This document shows, piece by piece, positions 27,974 to 37,960 of a stretch of 64,000 nt of DNA (positions are counted from its first letter, which is position 1; the number at the start of each line of letters is the position of its first letter). This DNA is from Cupriavidus necator N-1 (lineage in GTDB: Bacteria; Pseudomonadota; Gammaproteobacteria; Burkholderiales; Burkholderiaceae). The notes beneath the pieces were generated by a model. That model saw nothing but the letters and a program-made list of their open reading frames with translations. It was not told the DNA's origin and did not search any database. The stretch lies in the NCBI RefSeq assembly GCF_000219215.1, contig NC_015726.1, positions 3,286,001-3,350,000 of the forward strand, read 5' to 3'. Both the position numbers and the translations under genes were made by a program.

Positions 27974-28394
27974 TGCCGCGAGGCCTTCCGGCGCAGCGGC
28001 GCCTATCCCTTCCAGCAATGGAACGAGATCACCGGGGTTCCCGCAGGACTACAGCCAGGCCTCGGTCGAGCAAGCCATCAAGGACTGCACGCCGTGCAGC
28101 GGCGGTGACCTCAGGAAGGCGGGGCTCGACGTGCGCTCGACGCAGTGGCACAAGACCCCGATCAAGCCCCAGAGCGGCAAGATCCGCGTGATGTTCTACG
28201 CCACGCTGCGGGCCCTGCGCGCGCTGCGGCAGGAAGCCGGCGCGGCCGAGGACGACCCCCACCTGCTGGCGCGCATCGATGCGCTGCTGGAGTTGCTGAC
28301 GCTGCTCGGCGGCTGGATGCACGGCATGCAGCGGCTGGACGATGAGGCCGTGCAGCGCGCATTGTGCCATGGCGCTGCGCCGGAGCCGCCCTAA
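27974..28394 (+). pseudogene. 3' fragment of an unrecognised gene, with frameshift
   Basis: On the plus strand strongly GC3-biased codons run to a TAA at 28392-28394. Read with one G removed from the GGGG at 28034-28037, the product is REAFRRSGAYPFQQWNEITG, then FPQDYSQASVEQAIKDCTPC and KIRVMFYATLRALRALRQEA. I do not recognise the protein. No start codon belongs to it: upstream of ~27974 the strand is antisense to the pseudopilin. Both this gene and the opposing pseudopilin thus lost their 5' ends at the same junction. Confidence 0.5.
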
Positions 28395-28410
28395 CGGGCC
28401 ATGGGGTGGC

Positions 28411-29304
28411 TCACCGCTCGCTGCGGTACGGGCGTTCGCGCAGCCATTTGGTGGCGATCCACTTCTCGCCGGACGCCACCGGCAGGCCGGCGTGCAGCGT
28501 GCGTTCGTCCAGCGTGCCGTCGGGCAGCAGGTAGCTGAAGTACACCGCGTTGCCCTTGACCGGCGCCACCTCCAGCCCCACGCGCGGGAACGCCGTGGCG
28601 CCGCCCGCCTCGGGCGTGTTCAGGTAGATCACCAGGGTGGCGATGCGCTGCCCGCCGACGGACAGTTGCCGCGCCTCGCCCGGGCGCTGCGGGTTGAAGT
28701 AGTCGAAGTGCGGCTGGTACTCGCCGCCGGGCTTGTAGTTGAGGATCTGCAGCCCTTCGCCGTGCTCGGCGGGTACGCCGGTGACGGCGGCGATGCGCGC
28801 CTCGATGCGCGCGATCAGGGCGTGCTCGGCCACCTGGAACATCGCGCCCATGCTGGTGCGGGCGTCGATCAGGTTCTCGTCGCCGGTATCGGGGTTGACC
28901 ACCGGCGAGCGCGCCAGGCGGCCGCGCGACAGCGCCACCAGGGCATCGCACTCGTCGTCGGTCAGCAGTTGCTGGAACAGCTGGACCTGCGGCGACGCCA
29001 GCCGGAACAGGATCGGGACCTGGCGGTCGCCGCCATCGGCCGCGTAGACCGCGGGCGTGCCGGCGGTGGCGGCAGGGCGGGCCGGCGCGGGCCTGGCCGG
29101 CGCGGCGCCATCGGCGCCTTGTGCAAAGGCCGAGGCCACGGCCCGGCGCGCAAAGGCCTCGTCATAGCCCGAGCGCAGCATCGACAACACCAGCGCATCG
29201 GCGGCAAAGCCCTGGGCGATATGCCGGGCCAGCCATTGTTCAAGTTCGGGCGAGGATTCGGTGTAGCCGGTCTTGCCGCCGGCAACGGAGGCTTCGCGGA
29301 TCAT
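28411..29304 (-). CDS. prolyl 4-hydroxylase-like 2OG-Fe(II) oxygenase
   Basis: 297 residues from ATG at 29302-29304. The C-terminal double-stranded beta-helix has the HxD...H iron triad: PHFDYFNPQ and RTLHAGLPV, followed by the 2-oxoglutarate-binding lysine in GEKWIATKW. RLARSPVVNPDTG and LQILNYKPGGEYQ are typical of P4H-alpha-like enzymes. The N-terminal ~100 residues are a separate helical region followed by an Ala/Pro-rich linker (APARPAPARPAATAGTPAV). It presumably hydroxylates a prolyl or other residue; the substrate is unknown. It overlaps the preceding transglycosylase gene by 4 bp. Confidence 0.86.
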   Translation of the reverse strand: MIREASVAGGKTGYTESSPELEQWLARHIAQGFAADALVLSMLRSGYDEAFARRAVASAFAQGADGAAPARPAPARPAATAGTPAVYAADGGDRQVPILFRLASPQVQLFQQLLTDDECDALVALSRGRLARSPVVNPDTGDENLIDARTSMGAMFQVAEHALIARIEARIAAVTGVPAEHGEGLQILNYKPGGEYQPHFDYFNPQRPGEARQLSVGGQRIATLVIYLNTPEAGGATAFPRVGLEVAPVKGNAVYFSYLLPDGTLDERTLHAGLPVASGEKWIATKWLRERPYRSER

Positions 29305-30044
29305 GACGGATTGGCGGCGACGCGTTGCGACGAGAACGGGTTGCGGGCAGGCGGCTCGGACACCGGTGCGCGCGGGCGCGACGGCGCGATCTCGGGATCG
29401 CCGGCCACGGTGACCGTGGCTTCGGAATACTGCCAGCGCTTCCACGCCGCCAGCACCGCGTTCGGGTATTCGGGGCGGCCGCGGCTGCCGTTGTAGCGGC
29501 CCAGCGCCAGATACAGGTCGCCCTGCTCGCGGTCCAGGTAATAGCGCAGGATGGTGCAGCCGTAGCGCAGGTTGCTCTGCAGGTGAAACAGCTTGCGCGG
29601 GTCGCTGTCGCCGATGGCGCGCACCCAGAACGGCATCACCTGCATCAGCCCGCGCGCACCGGCCGAGCTGATCGCGTACTTGCGGAAGTTGCTTTCGACC
29701 TGGACCAGGCCCAGCACCAGCGCGGGCTCCAGCCCGGCGCGCTTGGCCTCGTAGTAGGCCACCTCGATCAGTTCCACGCGCACCTGCGGCTCGGGGATGC
29801 GCGAGGCCAGGCGGGCGGACATCTCGCCCAGCCATTTCAGGTAGGCCAGGCGCTCGCCGCCGGACGCAAATACCGGCCGCGTGGGCCGGTCATCGGCAAT
29901 GGCGGCGGCCAGCGCGCCGCGCACGGAATCGGCCAGGTCTTCTTCCTTTTGCGCGCCGGCGTGGGCTGCCATGGCCGCCAGGGCCAGCAGCAACCCGCCC
30001 GCGCAGCGGCGGGCGGCGTCGGTCATGCCGCGGGCGGCGCGCAT
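29301..30044 (-). CDS. lytic transglycosylase (SLT domain)
   Basis: 247 residues. An N-terminal signal sequence (GLLLALAAMAAHAGA) leads to a soluble-lytic-transglycosylase domain: LVQVESNFRKYAISSAGARG with catalytic Glu, LMQVMPFWV, and LALGRYNGSRGRPEYP. It cleaves peptidoglycan glycan strands in the periplasm to anhydromuramyl ends, the substrates AmpD later processes. The Pro-rich C-terminal tail is probably flexible. It lies 5 bp downstream of proS and overlaps the oxygenase gene, so these three may be cotranscribed. Confidence 0.88.
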   Translation of the reverse strand: MRAARGMTDAARRCAGGLLLALAAMAAHAGAQKEEDLADSVRGALAAAIADDRPTRPVFASGGERLAYLKWLGEMSARLASRIPEPQVRVELIEVAYYEAKRAGLEPALVLGLVQVESNFRKYAISSAGARGLMQVMPFWVRAIGDSDPRKLFHLQSNLRYGCTILRYYLDREQGDLYLALGRYNGSRGRPEYPNAVLAAWKRWQYSEATVTVAGDPEIAPSRPRAPVSEPPARNPFSSQRVAANPS

Positions 30045-30049
30045 GGGGC

Positions 30050-31771
30050 TCAGTTCGCCAGCTGGCTGCGCACGTGGCCGACCACATCGGCCACGCTGAC
30101 GGCGGTGGCCTGCGCGTCGCGCCGGCCCTGGTACTCGACCTTGCCTTCCTTCAGGCCGCGGTCGCCCACCACCACACGGTGCGGCACGCCGATCAGCTCC
30201 CAGTCGGCAAACATCACGCCCGGGCGCTCGCCGCGGTCGTCCAGGATGACGTCCACGCCGGCGGCCAGCAGCTCGGCATGGATGCGGTCGGCCTCGGCCT
30301 TGACGGCTTCGGAGCGGTCGTAGCCCACCGGGCAGATCACCACCGCGAACGGCGCGATCGCGGCCGGCCAGATGATGCCGCGCTCATCGAAGTTCTGCTC
30401 GATCGCCGCGCCCAGGATACGGGTGACGCCGATGCCATAGCAGCCCATCTGCATCGGCTGGGTCTTGCCGTTCTCGTCCAGGAAGGTGGCGTTCATGGAC
30501 TCGGAATAGCGCGTGCCGAGCATGAACACGTGGCCCACCTCGATGCCGCGGCAGATTTCCAGCGTGCCCTTGCCGTCCGGCGAGGCGTCGCCTGCGACCA
30601 CGTTGCGCAGGTCGGCCACGATCGGCTCGGGCAGGTCGCGACCCCAGTTGACGCCGGTGTAGTGGTAGTCGCGATAGTTGGCGCCACAGACGAAGTCGCT
30701 CATGTTGGCGACGGTGCGGTCGGCCACCACCTTGACCGGCTTCTTCATGTCGATCGGGCCCAGGTAGCCCGGCGGCGAGCCGAAGGCGTCGACGATCTCG
30801 TTCTCGGTGGCAAAGCGGAAGTCGGCCAGGCCCGGCACCTTGGACGCCTTGACCTCGTTCAGTTCGTGGTCGGCACGGATCAGCAGCAGCCAGATTTCGG
30901 CGCCCGCTTCGGTATCCTTGGCCAACACGATCGACTTGACGTTGCGCTCCAGCGGGATGTTCAGGAATTCCGCCACCTGCTCGCACTTGACCTTTTCCGG
31001 GGTGAAGGTCTTGACCAGGTCTTCCTTGGGCGAGGCGCGCTCGGCAAGCAGGGGCAGCGCCTCGGCTGCCTCCATGTTGGCGGCGTAGTCCGAGGTCGGG
31101 CAGTAGACGATGGCGTCTTCGCCGGTGTCGGCGATCACATGGAACTCATGCGAGCCCGAGCCGCCGATGGCGCCGTTGTCGGCCGCCACGGCGCGGAATT
31201 CCAAGCCAAAGCGGCGAAAGATGCGCACGTAGGCGTCGTACATGTTCTCGTACGACTTGCGCAGGCCGTCCGTGTCGCGGTCGAAGGAATAGGCATCCTT
31301 CATGGTGAACTCGCGCCCGCGCATGATGCCGAAGCGCGGCCGGCGCTCGTCGCGGAACTTGGTCTGGATCTGGTAGAAATTGACCGGCAGCTGCTTGTAG
31401 CTGCGGATTTCCGAGCGGGCGATGTCGGTCACCACCTCTTCCGAGGTCGGCTGGACTGCGAAGTCGCGCTCATGGCGGTCTTTCAGGCGCAGCAGTTCGG
31501 GGCCCATCTTGTCCCAGCGGCCGGTTTCCTGCCACAGCTCGGCCGGCTGGATCACCGGCATGGACAGCTCCACCGCGCCGGCGCGGTTCATTTCCTCGCG
31601 CACGATGTTCTCCACCTTGCGGATCACGCGCAGCCCGATCGGCATGTAGTTGTAGATGCCGGCACCCAGCTTCTTGATCATGCCGGCGCGCATCATCAGC
31701 TTGTGCGAAACGATTTCCGCGTCGGCGGGCGCTTCCTTGAGGGTGGAAATGAAGAATTGCGAGGCTTTCAT
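30050..31771 (-). CDS. proS: prolyl-tRNA synthetase
   Basis: 573 residues, the bacterial long form of a class II synthetase. Motif 1 region is [20 protein letters not shown], motif 2 carries [20 protein letters not shown], and motif 3 contains [17 protein letters not shown]. The inserted editing domain ([17 protein letters not shown] to roughly residue 400) hydrolyses Ala-tRNA(Pro). The C-terminal anticodon-binding domain ends [10 protein letters not shown]. The start ATG at 31771 gives [20 protein letters not shown], the conserved beginning. Essential; cytoplasmic. Confidence 0.97.
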   Translation of the reverse strand: MKASQFFISTLKEAPADAEIVSHKLMMRAGMIKKLGAGIYNYMPIGLRVIRKVENIVREEMNRAGAVELSMPVIQPAELWQETGRWDKMGPELLRLKDRHERDFAVQPTSEEVVTDIARSEIRSYKQLPVNFYQIQTKFRDERRPRFGIMRGREFTMKDAYSFDRDTDGLRKSYENMYDAYVRIFRRFGLEFRAVAADNGAIGGSGSHEFHVIADTGEDAIVYCPTSDYAANMEAAEALPLLAERASPKEDLVKTFTPEKVKCEQVAEFLNIPLERNVKSIVLAKDTEAGAEIWLLLIRADHELNEVKASKVPGLADFRFATENEIVDAFGSPPGYLGPIDMKKPVKVVADRTVANMSDFVCGANYRDYHYTGVNWGRDLPEPIVADLRNVVAGDASPDGKGTLEICRGIEVGHVFMLGTRYSESMNATFLDENGKTQPMQMGCYGIGVTRILGAAIEQNFDERGIIWPAAIAPFAVVICPVGYDRSEAVKAEADRIHAELLAAGVDVILDDRGERPGVMFADWELIGVPHRVVVGDRGLKEGKVEYQGRRDAQATAVSVADVVGHVRSQLAN

Positions 31772-31925
31772 CCGTAATTTCTCTCTGGGCCGCTAGGTTC
31801 GGGAAAATCCGTCCCGGCAAAATCCGGGGGCCGGCGGCACTGAATTGTGTGCACGCGCCTGAAACTGCCCTTCCGCTCGGGGAAAACCAGCATCCCCCGG
31901 TCCGGGCCCGGCTGCGCGCTTCCTT

Positions 31926-31931
31926 TATAAT
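31926..31931 (+). promoter_or_regulatory. candidate -10 element for rppH
   Basis: A perfect TATAAT 32 bp upstream of the rppH ATG, in the gap after proS. No good -35 hexamer is seen 16-18 bp before it, so this is only a candidate. Confidence 0.35.
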
Positions 31932-31963
31932 CAGCGTAATTCTAAAGGATTCGAGGTGCAGTC

Positions 31964-32647
31964 ATGCTCGATCGTGAAGGCTTTCGCCCGAACGTCGGCA
32001 TCATCCTCCTCAACGCACGAAACGAGGTTTTCTGGGGCAAGCGAATCGGCGAACACTCCTGGCAGTTCCCGCAAGGTGGCATCAAGTACGGCGAAACGCC
32101 TGAACAGGCCATGTACCGCGAACTGCATGAGGAAATCGGCCTGCTTCCGGAGCACGTCAGGATCGTCGGTCGCACGCGCGACTGGCTGCGTTACGAGGTG
32201 CCGGACAAGTTCATCCGCCGCGAGATCCGCGGCCACTACAAGGGCCAGAAACAAATCTGGTTCCTGCTGCGCATGGCCGGCAGGGACTGTGATATCCATC
32301 TGCGTGCCACCGAGCACCCTGAGTTCGACGCCTGGCGTTGGAGTCATTACTGGGTGCCGCTGGAGGCGGTGATCGAGTTCAAGCGCGATGTCTACCAGCT
32401 GGCGCTGACGGAGTTGTCACGCTTCCTGAACCGGCACGCGCGTGTGCCGCTGAGTCCGTATGGCACACACGGGACGCACGGCCCCCACGGCATGCATGGC
32501 CGCCACGGCGGACCACGCAGCCAGGCGCTCAGCCGCGCCCAGCAGGCGCAGCAGGCCGACGCCGACTGCAATGCCGAGGCCGAGCACGCGACAGAGCACG
32601 ATTCACCGGCAACGCCGGTTTCCACCTCACGGAGCACTGATGACTAG
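31964..32647 (+). CDS. rppH: RNA pyrophosphohydrolase RppH (NudH) with His/Gly-rich tail
   Basis: 227 residues. The Nudix box [20 protein letters not shown] (about residues 38-60) is in the normal RppH context ([28 protein letters not shown]). RppH converts 5'-triphosphate RNA to monophosphate and triggers decay. The core ends near residue 160. Beyond it is an unusual tail: five xHG units ([15 protein letters not shown] at about 168-182), then Ala/Gln-rich and acidic segments. The stop overlaps the start of the CNP1-like gene by 8 bp. Confidence 0.93.
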   Translation: MLDREGFRPNVGIILLNARNEVFWGKRIGEHSWQFPQGGIKYGETPEQAMYRELHEEIGLLPEHVRIVGRTRDWLRYEVPDKFIRREIRGHYKGQKQIWFLLRMAGRDCDIHLRATEHPEFDAWRWSHYWVPLEAVIEFKRDVYQLALTELSRFLNRHARVPLSPYGTHGTHGPHGMHGRHGGPRSQALSRAQQAQQADADCNAEAEHATEHDSPATPVSTSRSTDD

Positions 32648-33221
32648 TTTCACCGGCCTGGGCCGCCGCGGCGGCCTGACCGCTGCCGGAATGCTGATTG
32701 CCGCGGCCAGCCTTGCGCTGGCCGGCTGCAAGACCACCGGCAAGGAAATGGCGGAGGAAGAAAGCACCTGGATCAACCCGTTCGGGGCCAAGACCTTTGA
32801 AGAGGCCAAGGCCATGCTGCCGGCGCCGCCGCAGGACGCCAACCTGATCCCGTTCACGGTGTCGGGTACCGGCTCGCTGTCGTTCGCGGTGGACGGCAAG
32901 TCGGTCTCGGTCGGCAAGGACAACGTGGTGCGCTACACGGTCGTCACCACCAGCCAGAGCGGCGCGCGCAACGTGACCTTCGAAGGCCTGCGCTGCGATG
33001 CGTTCGAGCGCAAGCTCTACGCCACGCTGCCCAAGGGCGCGACGGAATGGGTGCCCAACAGCAGCGACTACGGCGAGACCTGGCACCGCATGGAGACTGG
33101 CGTGCGCAATGCCTACGCCGCCACGCTGGCGATCGATTTCTTCTGCGAGGGCCGTACCGTGGCCGGCACCGCCGACGCCATGGTGCGCGACCTGCAATCG
33201 CGCGCGCCGCGCAAGCGCTGA
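32640..33221 (+). CDS. CNP1-like family lipoprotein
   Basis: 193 residues from ATG 32640. A lipoprotein signal ([13 protein letters not shown]) gives an acylated Cys at about residue 30. The mature part has [53 protein letters not shown] and [18 protein letters not shown], matching the CNP1-like family named from a Neisseria-type protein. Function unknown; expected in the periplasm or outer membrane. It overlaps rppH, so it is probably translated from the same mRNA. Confidence 0.85.
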   Translation: MTSFTGLGRRGGLTAAGMLIAAASLALAGCKTTGKEMAEEESTWINPFGAKTFEEAKAMLPAPPQDANLIPFTVSGTGSLSFAVDGKSVSVGKDNVVRYTVVTTSQSGARNVTFEGLRCDAFERKLYATLPKGATEWVPNSSDYGETWHRMETGVRNAYAATLAIDFFCEGRTVAGTADAMVRDLQSRAPRKR

Positions 33222-33240
33222 AGCGCACAGCGTCGGCATG

Positions 33241-33278
33241 AAAAAACGGCGGGACTGCCTGGCAGCCCCGCCGTTTTC
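33241..33278. terminator. bidirectional intrinsic terminator
   Basis: An AAAACGGCGGG/CCCGCCGTTTT-type stem with A-run before and T-run after lies between convergent genes: the CNP1-like gene (+, ending 33221) and proB (-, ending 33312). It can stop transcription from both sides. Confidence 0.85.
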
Positions 33279-33311
33279 ATTTCCGCCTGGCCTTTGCGCC
33301 GGGATGCCGGA

Positions 33312-34430
33312 TCAGACCAGCACCAGGTTGTCGCGATGGATCAGTTCGGGCTCGTTCAGGTGTCCCAGCACGGACTCGATCTCGGACGAGGGCTTGCGCG
33401 CAATCAGCCGCGCCTCGGCACTGGAATAGTTGGTGATGCCGCGCGCCACCTCCTTGCCCTGGGTGTCGACGCAGGCGATTACCTCGCCACGGGCGAACTC
33501 GCCCTGCACTTCCGTCACGCCGATCGGCAGCAGCGACTTGCCGCCGCTGGTGAGCTTCTCGACCGCGCCGTTGTCGATCACGACCCGGCCGCGCAGTTGC
33601 AGGTGATCGGCCATCCATTGCTTGCGCGCCGTGAGCCGCCCGGTCGGCGCCAGCAGCTGTGTGCCGATGGCCTCGCCCGCGGCCAGTCGCTCCAGCACGT
33701 TGGCCTCGCGCCCGGAGGCGATGGTGGTGTGGGCACCGGACTTGGCCGCGCGCTTGGCCGCCAGGATCTTGGTCAGCATGCCGCCGCGCCCGATCGACGT
33801 GCCGGCGCCGCCGGCCATGGCTTCCAGCTCGGGGGTGCCGGCCAGGGCCTCGTCCACGAACTGCGCGGCCGGGTCCTTGCGCGGATCGGCGGTATACAGG
33901 CCGCGCTGGTCGGTCAGGATCACCAGCGCGTCCCCTTCGATCAGGTTGGTCACCAGCGCGCCCAGCGTGTCGTTGTCGCCGAACTTGATTTCGTCGGTGA
34001 CCACGGTGTCGTTCTCGTTGATGATCGGCACCACACCCAGGGACAACAGCGTGAGCAGGGTCGAGCGGGCGTTGAGGTAGCGTTCGCGGTCGGCCAGGTC
34101 GGCGTGTGTCAGCAGCACCTGCGCGGTGCGGATGCCGTAGCGGCCGAACTGGCTTTCATAGACCTGCGCCAGGCCCATCTGGCCGACGGCGGCGGCGGCC
34201 TGCAGCTCATGGATTTCCTTCGGGCGGCGCACCCAGCCCAGGCGCTGCATGCCTTCGGCGATGGCGCCGGAGCTGACCAGCACCACTTCCTTGCCGGCTA
34301 CGCGCAGCTTGGCGATCTGGGCCGCCCAGCGGGCGATGGCGTCGTGATCCAGCCCCTTGCCGTCGTTGGTGACCAGGCTGGAGCCGACTTTAACGACGAT
34401 GCGCTTTGCCTGCGCGATGACCGATTGCAT
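33312..34430 (-). CDS. proB: glutamate 5-kinase
   Basis: 372 residues. An amino-acid kinase domain ([76 protein letters not shown]) phosphorylates glutamate in the first step of proline synthesis. A C-terminal PUA domain follows ([38 protein letters not shown]). The full-length, PUA-containing form is the usual proteobacterial one. It follows obgE after 97 bp in the same direction. Confidence 0.96.
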   Translation of the reverse strand: MQSVIAQAKRIVVKVGSSLVTNDGKGLDHDAIARWAAQIAKLRVAGKEVVLVSSGAIAEGMQRLGWVRRPKEIHELQAAAAVGQMGLAQVYESQFGRYGIRTAQVLLTHADLADRERYLNARSTLLTLLSLGVVPIINENDTVVTDEIKFGDNDTLGALVTNLIEGDALVILTDQRGLYTADPRKDPAAQFVDEALAGTPELEAMAGGAGTSIGRGGMLTKILAAKRAAKSGAHTTIASGREANVLERLAAGEAIGTQLLAPTGRLTARKQWMADHLQLRGRVVIDNGAVEKLTSGGKSLLPIGVTEVQGEFARGEVIACVDTQGKEVARGITNYSSAEARLIARKPSSEIESVLGHLNEPELIHRDNLVLV

Positions 34431-34527
34431 GAAGGGAATCCTGTCTCCCGGGCAGCCGGCGGCGGGCGCCGCGCCCGAATTGTCCGTGGGTATTCTTCTG
34501 TGGTGGGGCGCCAGCGGCGGCCCCGGC

Positions 34528-35625
34528 TTATGCCTCGCCCTGCCCCTGGTCGACGTTGTGCAGCCGCTCGTCCAGGCGGATGTCCGGCTCGGCCAGCGCC
34601 GCGGCCTCTGCGGCCTTGATCGCCAGCAGGTGATCCTTGATCGCGTAGATCAGCTCGCGGCAGCCTTCGCCGGTCAGCGCCGAAATCTGGAACACCGGCC
34701 CCTTCCACTTGTAACGCTTGATGAAATCCTTCACGCGGGCGGCGCGCTCTTCCCCGGGAACCACGTCGAGCTTGTTCAGCACCAGCCAGCGCGGCTTGTC
34801 GTACAGGGTTTCGTCGTACTTCTTCAGCTCGTTGACGATGGCCTTGGCCTCAGCCACCGGGTCGACTGCCTCGTCGAACGGCGCCAGGTCGACGATATGC
34901 AGCAGCAGGCCGGTGCGCTGCAGGTGGCGCAGGAACTGGTGGCCCAGGCCCGCGCCTTCGGCGGCGCCTTCGATCAGGCCGGGAATGTCGGCGACCACGA
35001 ACGATTGCTCATGGTCCACGCGCACCACGCCCAGGTTCGGGTGCAGCGTGGTGAACGGATAGTCCGCCACCTTCGGACGCGCGTTGGAGATATGCGAGAT
35101 AAAGGTCGACTTGCCGGCGTTGGGCATGCCCAGCAGGCCGACGTCGGCCAGCACCTTGAGTTCAAGCTTGAGCATGCGTCGCTCGCCCGGCTTGCCGTCC
35201 ACCTGCTGGCGCGGCGCGCGGTTGGTACTGGACTTGAAATGCAGGTTGCCCCAGCCGCCCATGCCGCCTTCGGCCAGGCACACGCGCTGGCCGTGCTCGG
35301 TCAGGTCGGCGATGACTTCGCCGGTGTCCATGTCGGTGATCAGCGTGCCCACCGGCATGCGCAGCGAGATGTCCTCGCCGGCGGCGCCGTAGCAGTCGGA
35401 GCCGCGGCCATTCTCGCCGTTGCGGGCCACGTGCTTCCTGGCGTAGCGGAAGTCGATCAGGGTATTGATGTTGCGGTCCGCCACGGCGAACACGCTGCCG
35501 CCGCGGCCGCCATCGCCACCATCCGGGCCGCCGAAGGGCACAAACTTCTCGCGCCGGAACGAGGCGCTGCCATTGCCGCCGTTGCCGGCGATGGCTTCGA
35601 TTCGGGCTTCGTCTATGAACTTCAT
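34528..35625 (-). CDS. obgE: Obg family GTPase (ObgE/CgtA)
   Basis: 365 residues. The N-terminal glycine-rich Obg fold ([32 protein letters not shown]) precedes the G domain with [31 protein letters not shown] and SALTGEG. It is an essential ribosome-associated GTPase linked to 50S assembly and stress responses. The C-terminal tail is short and acidic ([15 protein letters not shown]), without a long third domain. It lies downstream of rplU-rpmA but beyond a strong terminator. Confidence 0.96.
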   Translation of the reverse strand: MKFIDEARIEAIAGNGGNGSASFRREKFVPFGGPDGGDGGRGGSVFAVADRNINTLIDFRYARKHVARNGENGRGSDCYGAAGEDISLRMPVGTLITDMDTGEVIADLTEHGQRVCLAEGGMGGWGNLHFKSSTNRAPRQQVDGKPGERRMLKLELKVLADVGLLGMPNAGKSTFISHISNARPKVADYPFTTLHPNLGVVRVDHEQSFVVADIPGLIEGAAEGAGLGHQFLRHLQRTGLLLHIVDLAPFDEAVDPVAEAKAIVNELKKYDETLYDKPRWLVLNKLDVVPGEERAARVKDFIKRYKWKGPVFQISALTGEGCRELIYAIKDHLLAIKAAEAAALAEPDIRLDERLHNVDQGQGEA

Positions 35626-35707
35626 GATGATGGGTTTCCGTGATGGATCGGCGGATCAGCGGCTGGAAGCCTCCAACCGGGCTGGCGAACTGACATTGTC
35701 GCCAGAA

Positions 35708-35739
35708 AAGAAAAGGCCCCGCAAGCGTTGCGGGGCCTT
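35708..35739 (-). terminator. intrinsic terminator after rpmA
   Basis: A 12-bp stem AAGGCCCCGCAA/TTGCGGGGCCTT (35713-35724 with 35728-35739) lies 20 bp beyond the rpmA stop. On the minus strand it is followed by TTTTCTTTTC. It separates the rplU-rpmA transcript from obgE, which then needs readthrough or its own promoter in the next 80 bases. Confidence 0.85.
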
Positions 35740-35758
35740 CATCCTGCAAAGGCTGTTA

Positions 35759-36019
35759 TCAGGCCGCCGGAACGACGCTGACTTGCTGCTTCTTGGCAGG
35801 GCCCTTGACGGCGAACTGCACGTGGCCGTCCACCAGGGCAAACAGCGTGTGGTCCTTGCCCACGCCGACGTTGTCGCCGGCATGCACGCGGGTACCGCGC
35901 TGGCGGATGATGATGCCGCCGGCGTTGATGGCCTGGCCACCAAACACCTTCACGCCCAGACGCTTCGATTCGGAATCACGGCCGTTCCGCGTGGAACCGC
36001 CGCCTTTTTTCTGTGCCAT
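35759..36019 (-). CDS. rpmA: 50S ribosomal protein L27
   Basis: 86 residues beginning [20 protein letters not shown] and continuing [20 protein letters not shown], the invariant L27 sequence. Its flexible N-terminus reaches the peptidyl transferase centre. It follows rplU by 39 bp as in almost all bacteria. Confidence 0.98.
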   Translation of the reverse strand: MAQKKGGGSTRNGRDSESKRLGVKVFGGQAINAGGIIIRQRGTRVHAGDNVGVGKDHTLFALVDGHVQFAVKGPAKKQQVSVVPAA

Positions 36020-36058
36020 GTCTTACTCCTGTCGCTTTACCTGGTTACGCTCGATCGA

Positions 36059-36370
36059 TCAGGCAACGATCGCTTCGATGCGCAGTTCGGTGTAATTCTG
36101 ACGATGGCCTTGACGCTTCTGGTAGTGCTTGCGACGGCGCATCTTGAAGATCTTCACTTTGTCGTGACGACCTTGGGAGATAACGGTAGCCTTGACGGAA
36201 GCCCCGCTAACCAGCGGCGTACCAAACTTGATTTGGTCGCCGGCGCCCACTGCGAGCACCTGGTCGAGCGTGATTTCTGCGCCAATGTCTGCCGGTATCT
36301 GTTCTACTTTCAGTTTTTCGCCAGCAGCAACCTTGTATTGCTTGCCGCCGGTTTTTACGACCGCGTACAT
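36059..36370 (-). CDS. rplU: 50S ribosomal protein L21
   Basis: 103 residues from ATG at 36368-36370, giving the canonical start [20 protein letters not shown]; an upstream in-frame extension to 36421 is not part of the protein. The C-terminus has [20 protein letters not shown], which contacts 23S rRNA. First gene of the rplU-rpmA operon. The 480-bp gap to ispB must hold its promoter. Confidence 0.98.
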   Translation of the reverse strand: MYAVVKTGGKQYKVAAGEKLKVEQIPADIGAEITLDQVLAVGAGDQIKFGTPLVSGASVKATVISQGRHDKVKIFKMRRRKHYQKRQGHRQNYTELRIEAIVA

Positions 36371-36623
36371 TGTCGAACCTCTCGGATGTGAATAAAACGC
36401 CGTATGCCGGCACTGGCGCATCCTGCGCGGCCGGTCAATTGCACGGCCTGGCGTCTGGATGGGCTCACTGCGGCCCGGTTATCTCCCGCCGGCCAGAACC
36501 CGCAAAGCGAGCGCAGCTACCGGAGGAAACCGGGAATTGTAAACGAGATCAGGGAAAAGCGCAAAGAAAACAGGCACATAGCCTGCGTGCGGCGGCATCG
36601 CCACAAAGGAACCGCGCCCTGGC

Positions 36624-36719
36624 TCAGGTCAGGTCGGCGAGCAGGAATCCCGCCAGCGCCGCAAAGGCCACCCAAAGGGCAGTGCGGCGCAGGTGGCGGC
36701 GAGGAACAGACTTGTTCAT
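36624..36719 (-). CDS. possible 31-residue membrane peptide
   Basis: A short frame MNKSVPRRHLRRTALWVAFA, then ALAGFLLADLT, with a basic N-terminus and one hydrophobic helix. A TATAAT (minus strand, around 36727-36732) sits directly before the ATG, so either the mRNA is leaderless or this is chance within the rplU upstream region. Codon choice is not diagnostic at this length. Listed as a possibility only; the rest of 36371-36852 shows no gene. Confidence 0.3.
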   Translation of the reverse strand: MNKSVPRRHLRRTALWVAFAALAGFLLADLT

Positions 36720-36818
36720 GGCTGCATTATAGATGCGCGCCTTGCGAACACCCTGAGCGCATACCCTGAGCACGAATCTTTAGAAGAGCCCCATAAGTAG
36801 AACGCCACGCGCATCGCA

Positions 36819-36824
36819 TATAAT
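36819..36824 (+). promoter_or_regulatory. candidate -10 element for ispB
   Basis: A perfect TATAAT 28 bp upstream of the ispB start, in the divergent gap facing rplU. The -35 region is weak (GTAGAA-like), so confidence is limited. Confidence 0.4.
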
Positions 36825-36852
36825 CGTCCGGTTTTGCGTAACGGTGATCATC

Positions 36853-37830
36853 TTGTCCCAGCCTTCCGCCACTGCCTTGCTTGCCCCGGTCGCTGCAGAC
36901 ATGCGCGCGGTCGATGCTGTTATCCGCCAGCGGCTGTCTTCTGAAGTCCCCCTGATCGAGCAGATCGGCGAATACATCATCGGTGCCGGCGGCAAGCGCC
37001 TGCGCCCGGTGATCCTGCTGCTGACGGCGCGCGCGATGGGTTACGACGGCAATCGCCACCATGAGCTGGCCGCCGTGGTGGAGTTCATCCACACCGCCAC
37101 CCTGCTGCACGACGACGTGGTCGACGAGTCCGAGCTGCGGCGCGGGCGTGATACCGCCAATGCCGTGTTCGGCAACGCCGCCAGCGTGCTGGTGGGCGAC
37201 TTCCTCTATTCGCGCGCGTTCCAGATGATGGTCGATGCCGGCAGCATGCGCATCATGGAGATCCTGTCCAACGCGACCAACGTGATCGCCGAGGGCGAGG
37301 TCCTGCAGCTGCTGAACATGCACGACCCCGACGTCACCGTCGAGCGCTACCTGCAGGTGATCCGCTACAAGACCGCCAAGCTGTTCGAGGCCGCCGCGCA
37401 ACTCGGCGCCGTGCTGGCCGGCGCCGACGCCCAGATGGAAGAAGCCGCGGCAGAGTATGGCCGCCGCATCGGCACCGCCTTCCAGCTGATCGACGACATG
37501 CTGGACTACACCGCCAGCGCCGAGCAGATGGGCAAGAACGCCGGCGACGACCTGCGCGAAGGCAAGCCCACCCTGCCCCTGCTGCACCTGCTGGAACACG
37601 GCACGCCCGAGCAGCGCCAACTGGCGCGCGACGCCATCGTGCAAGGCGGCACCGAGCATTTCGACGCCGTGTTCGCCGCGATCCACGCCAGCGGCGCGCT
37701 GGACGTCACCTTCGAAGCGGCACGGCGCGAGGCCGAAGCCGCCGAACAGGCAGCACGGCAGTTCCCGCCGTCGGAACTGAAGGAAACCCTGATCCAGCTC
37801 TGCGCGTTCTCATTGCAACGGCAGTCCTGA
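36853..37830 (+). CDS. ispB: octaprenyl diphosphate synthase (polyprenyl synthetase)
   Basis: About 325 residues. The two aspartate-rich motifs of trans-prenyltransferases are LLHDDVVDESELRRG and FQLIDDMLDYT, with GGKRLRP near the N-terminus. It builds the polyprenyl side chain of ubiquinone from IPP. TTG at 36853 is preferred because GGTGA lies 5 nt before it; GTG at 36844 would add three residues but lacks a ribosome site. It is divergent from rplU, a conserved arrangement. Confidence 0.92.
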   Translation: MSQPSATALLAPVAADMRAVDAVIRQRLSSEVPLIEQIGEYIIGAGGKRLRPVILLLTARAMGYDGNRHHELAAVVEFIHTATLLHDDVVDESELRRGRDTANAVFGNAASVLVGDFLYSRAFQMMVDAGSMRIMEILSNATNVIAEGEVLQLLNMHDPDVTVERYLQVIRYKTAKLFEAAAQLGAVLAGADAQMEEAAAEYGRRIGTAFQLIDDMLDYTASAEQMGKNAGDDLREGKPTLPLLHLLEHGTPEQRQLARDAIVQGGTEHFDAVFAAIHASGALDVTFEAARREAEAAEQAARQFPPSELKETLIQLCAFSLQRQS

Positions 37831-37885
37831 CGCAACCGCGGGGAAGGCAGCGGAAGCGGGCTGAACGGCGATTTTCCTCGCCCTC

Positions 37886-37914
37886 TTCCATTCCCTAAAA
37901 AACGCTGCTAAACT
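37886..37914 (+). promoter_or_regulatory. candidate promoter of tRNA-Pro
   Basis: TTCCAT (37886-37891), 17-bp spacer and TAAACT (37909-37914), about 46 bp upstream of the mature tRNA 5' end. The match to sigma-70 consensus is modest. Confidence 0.35.
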
Positions 37915-37960
37915 TACATTCTTTGCTGCAGACGGTCAGACGTTTGCCAGCAAACCAAAT

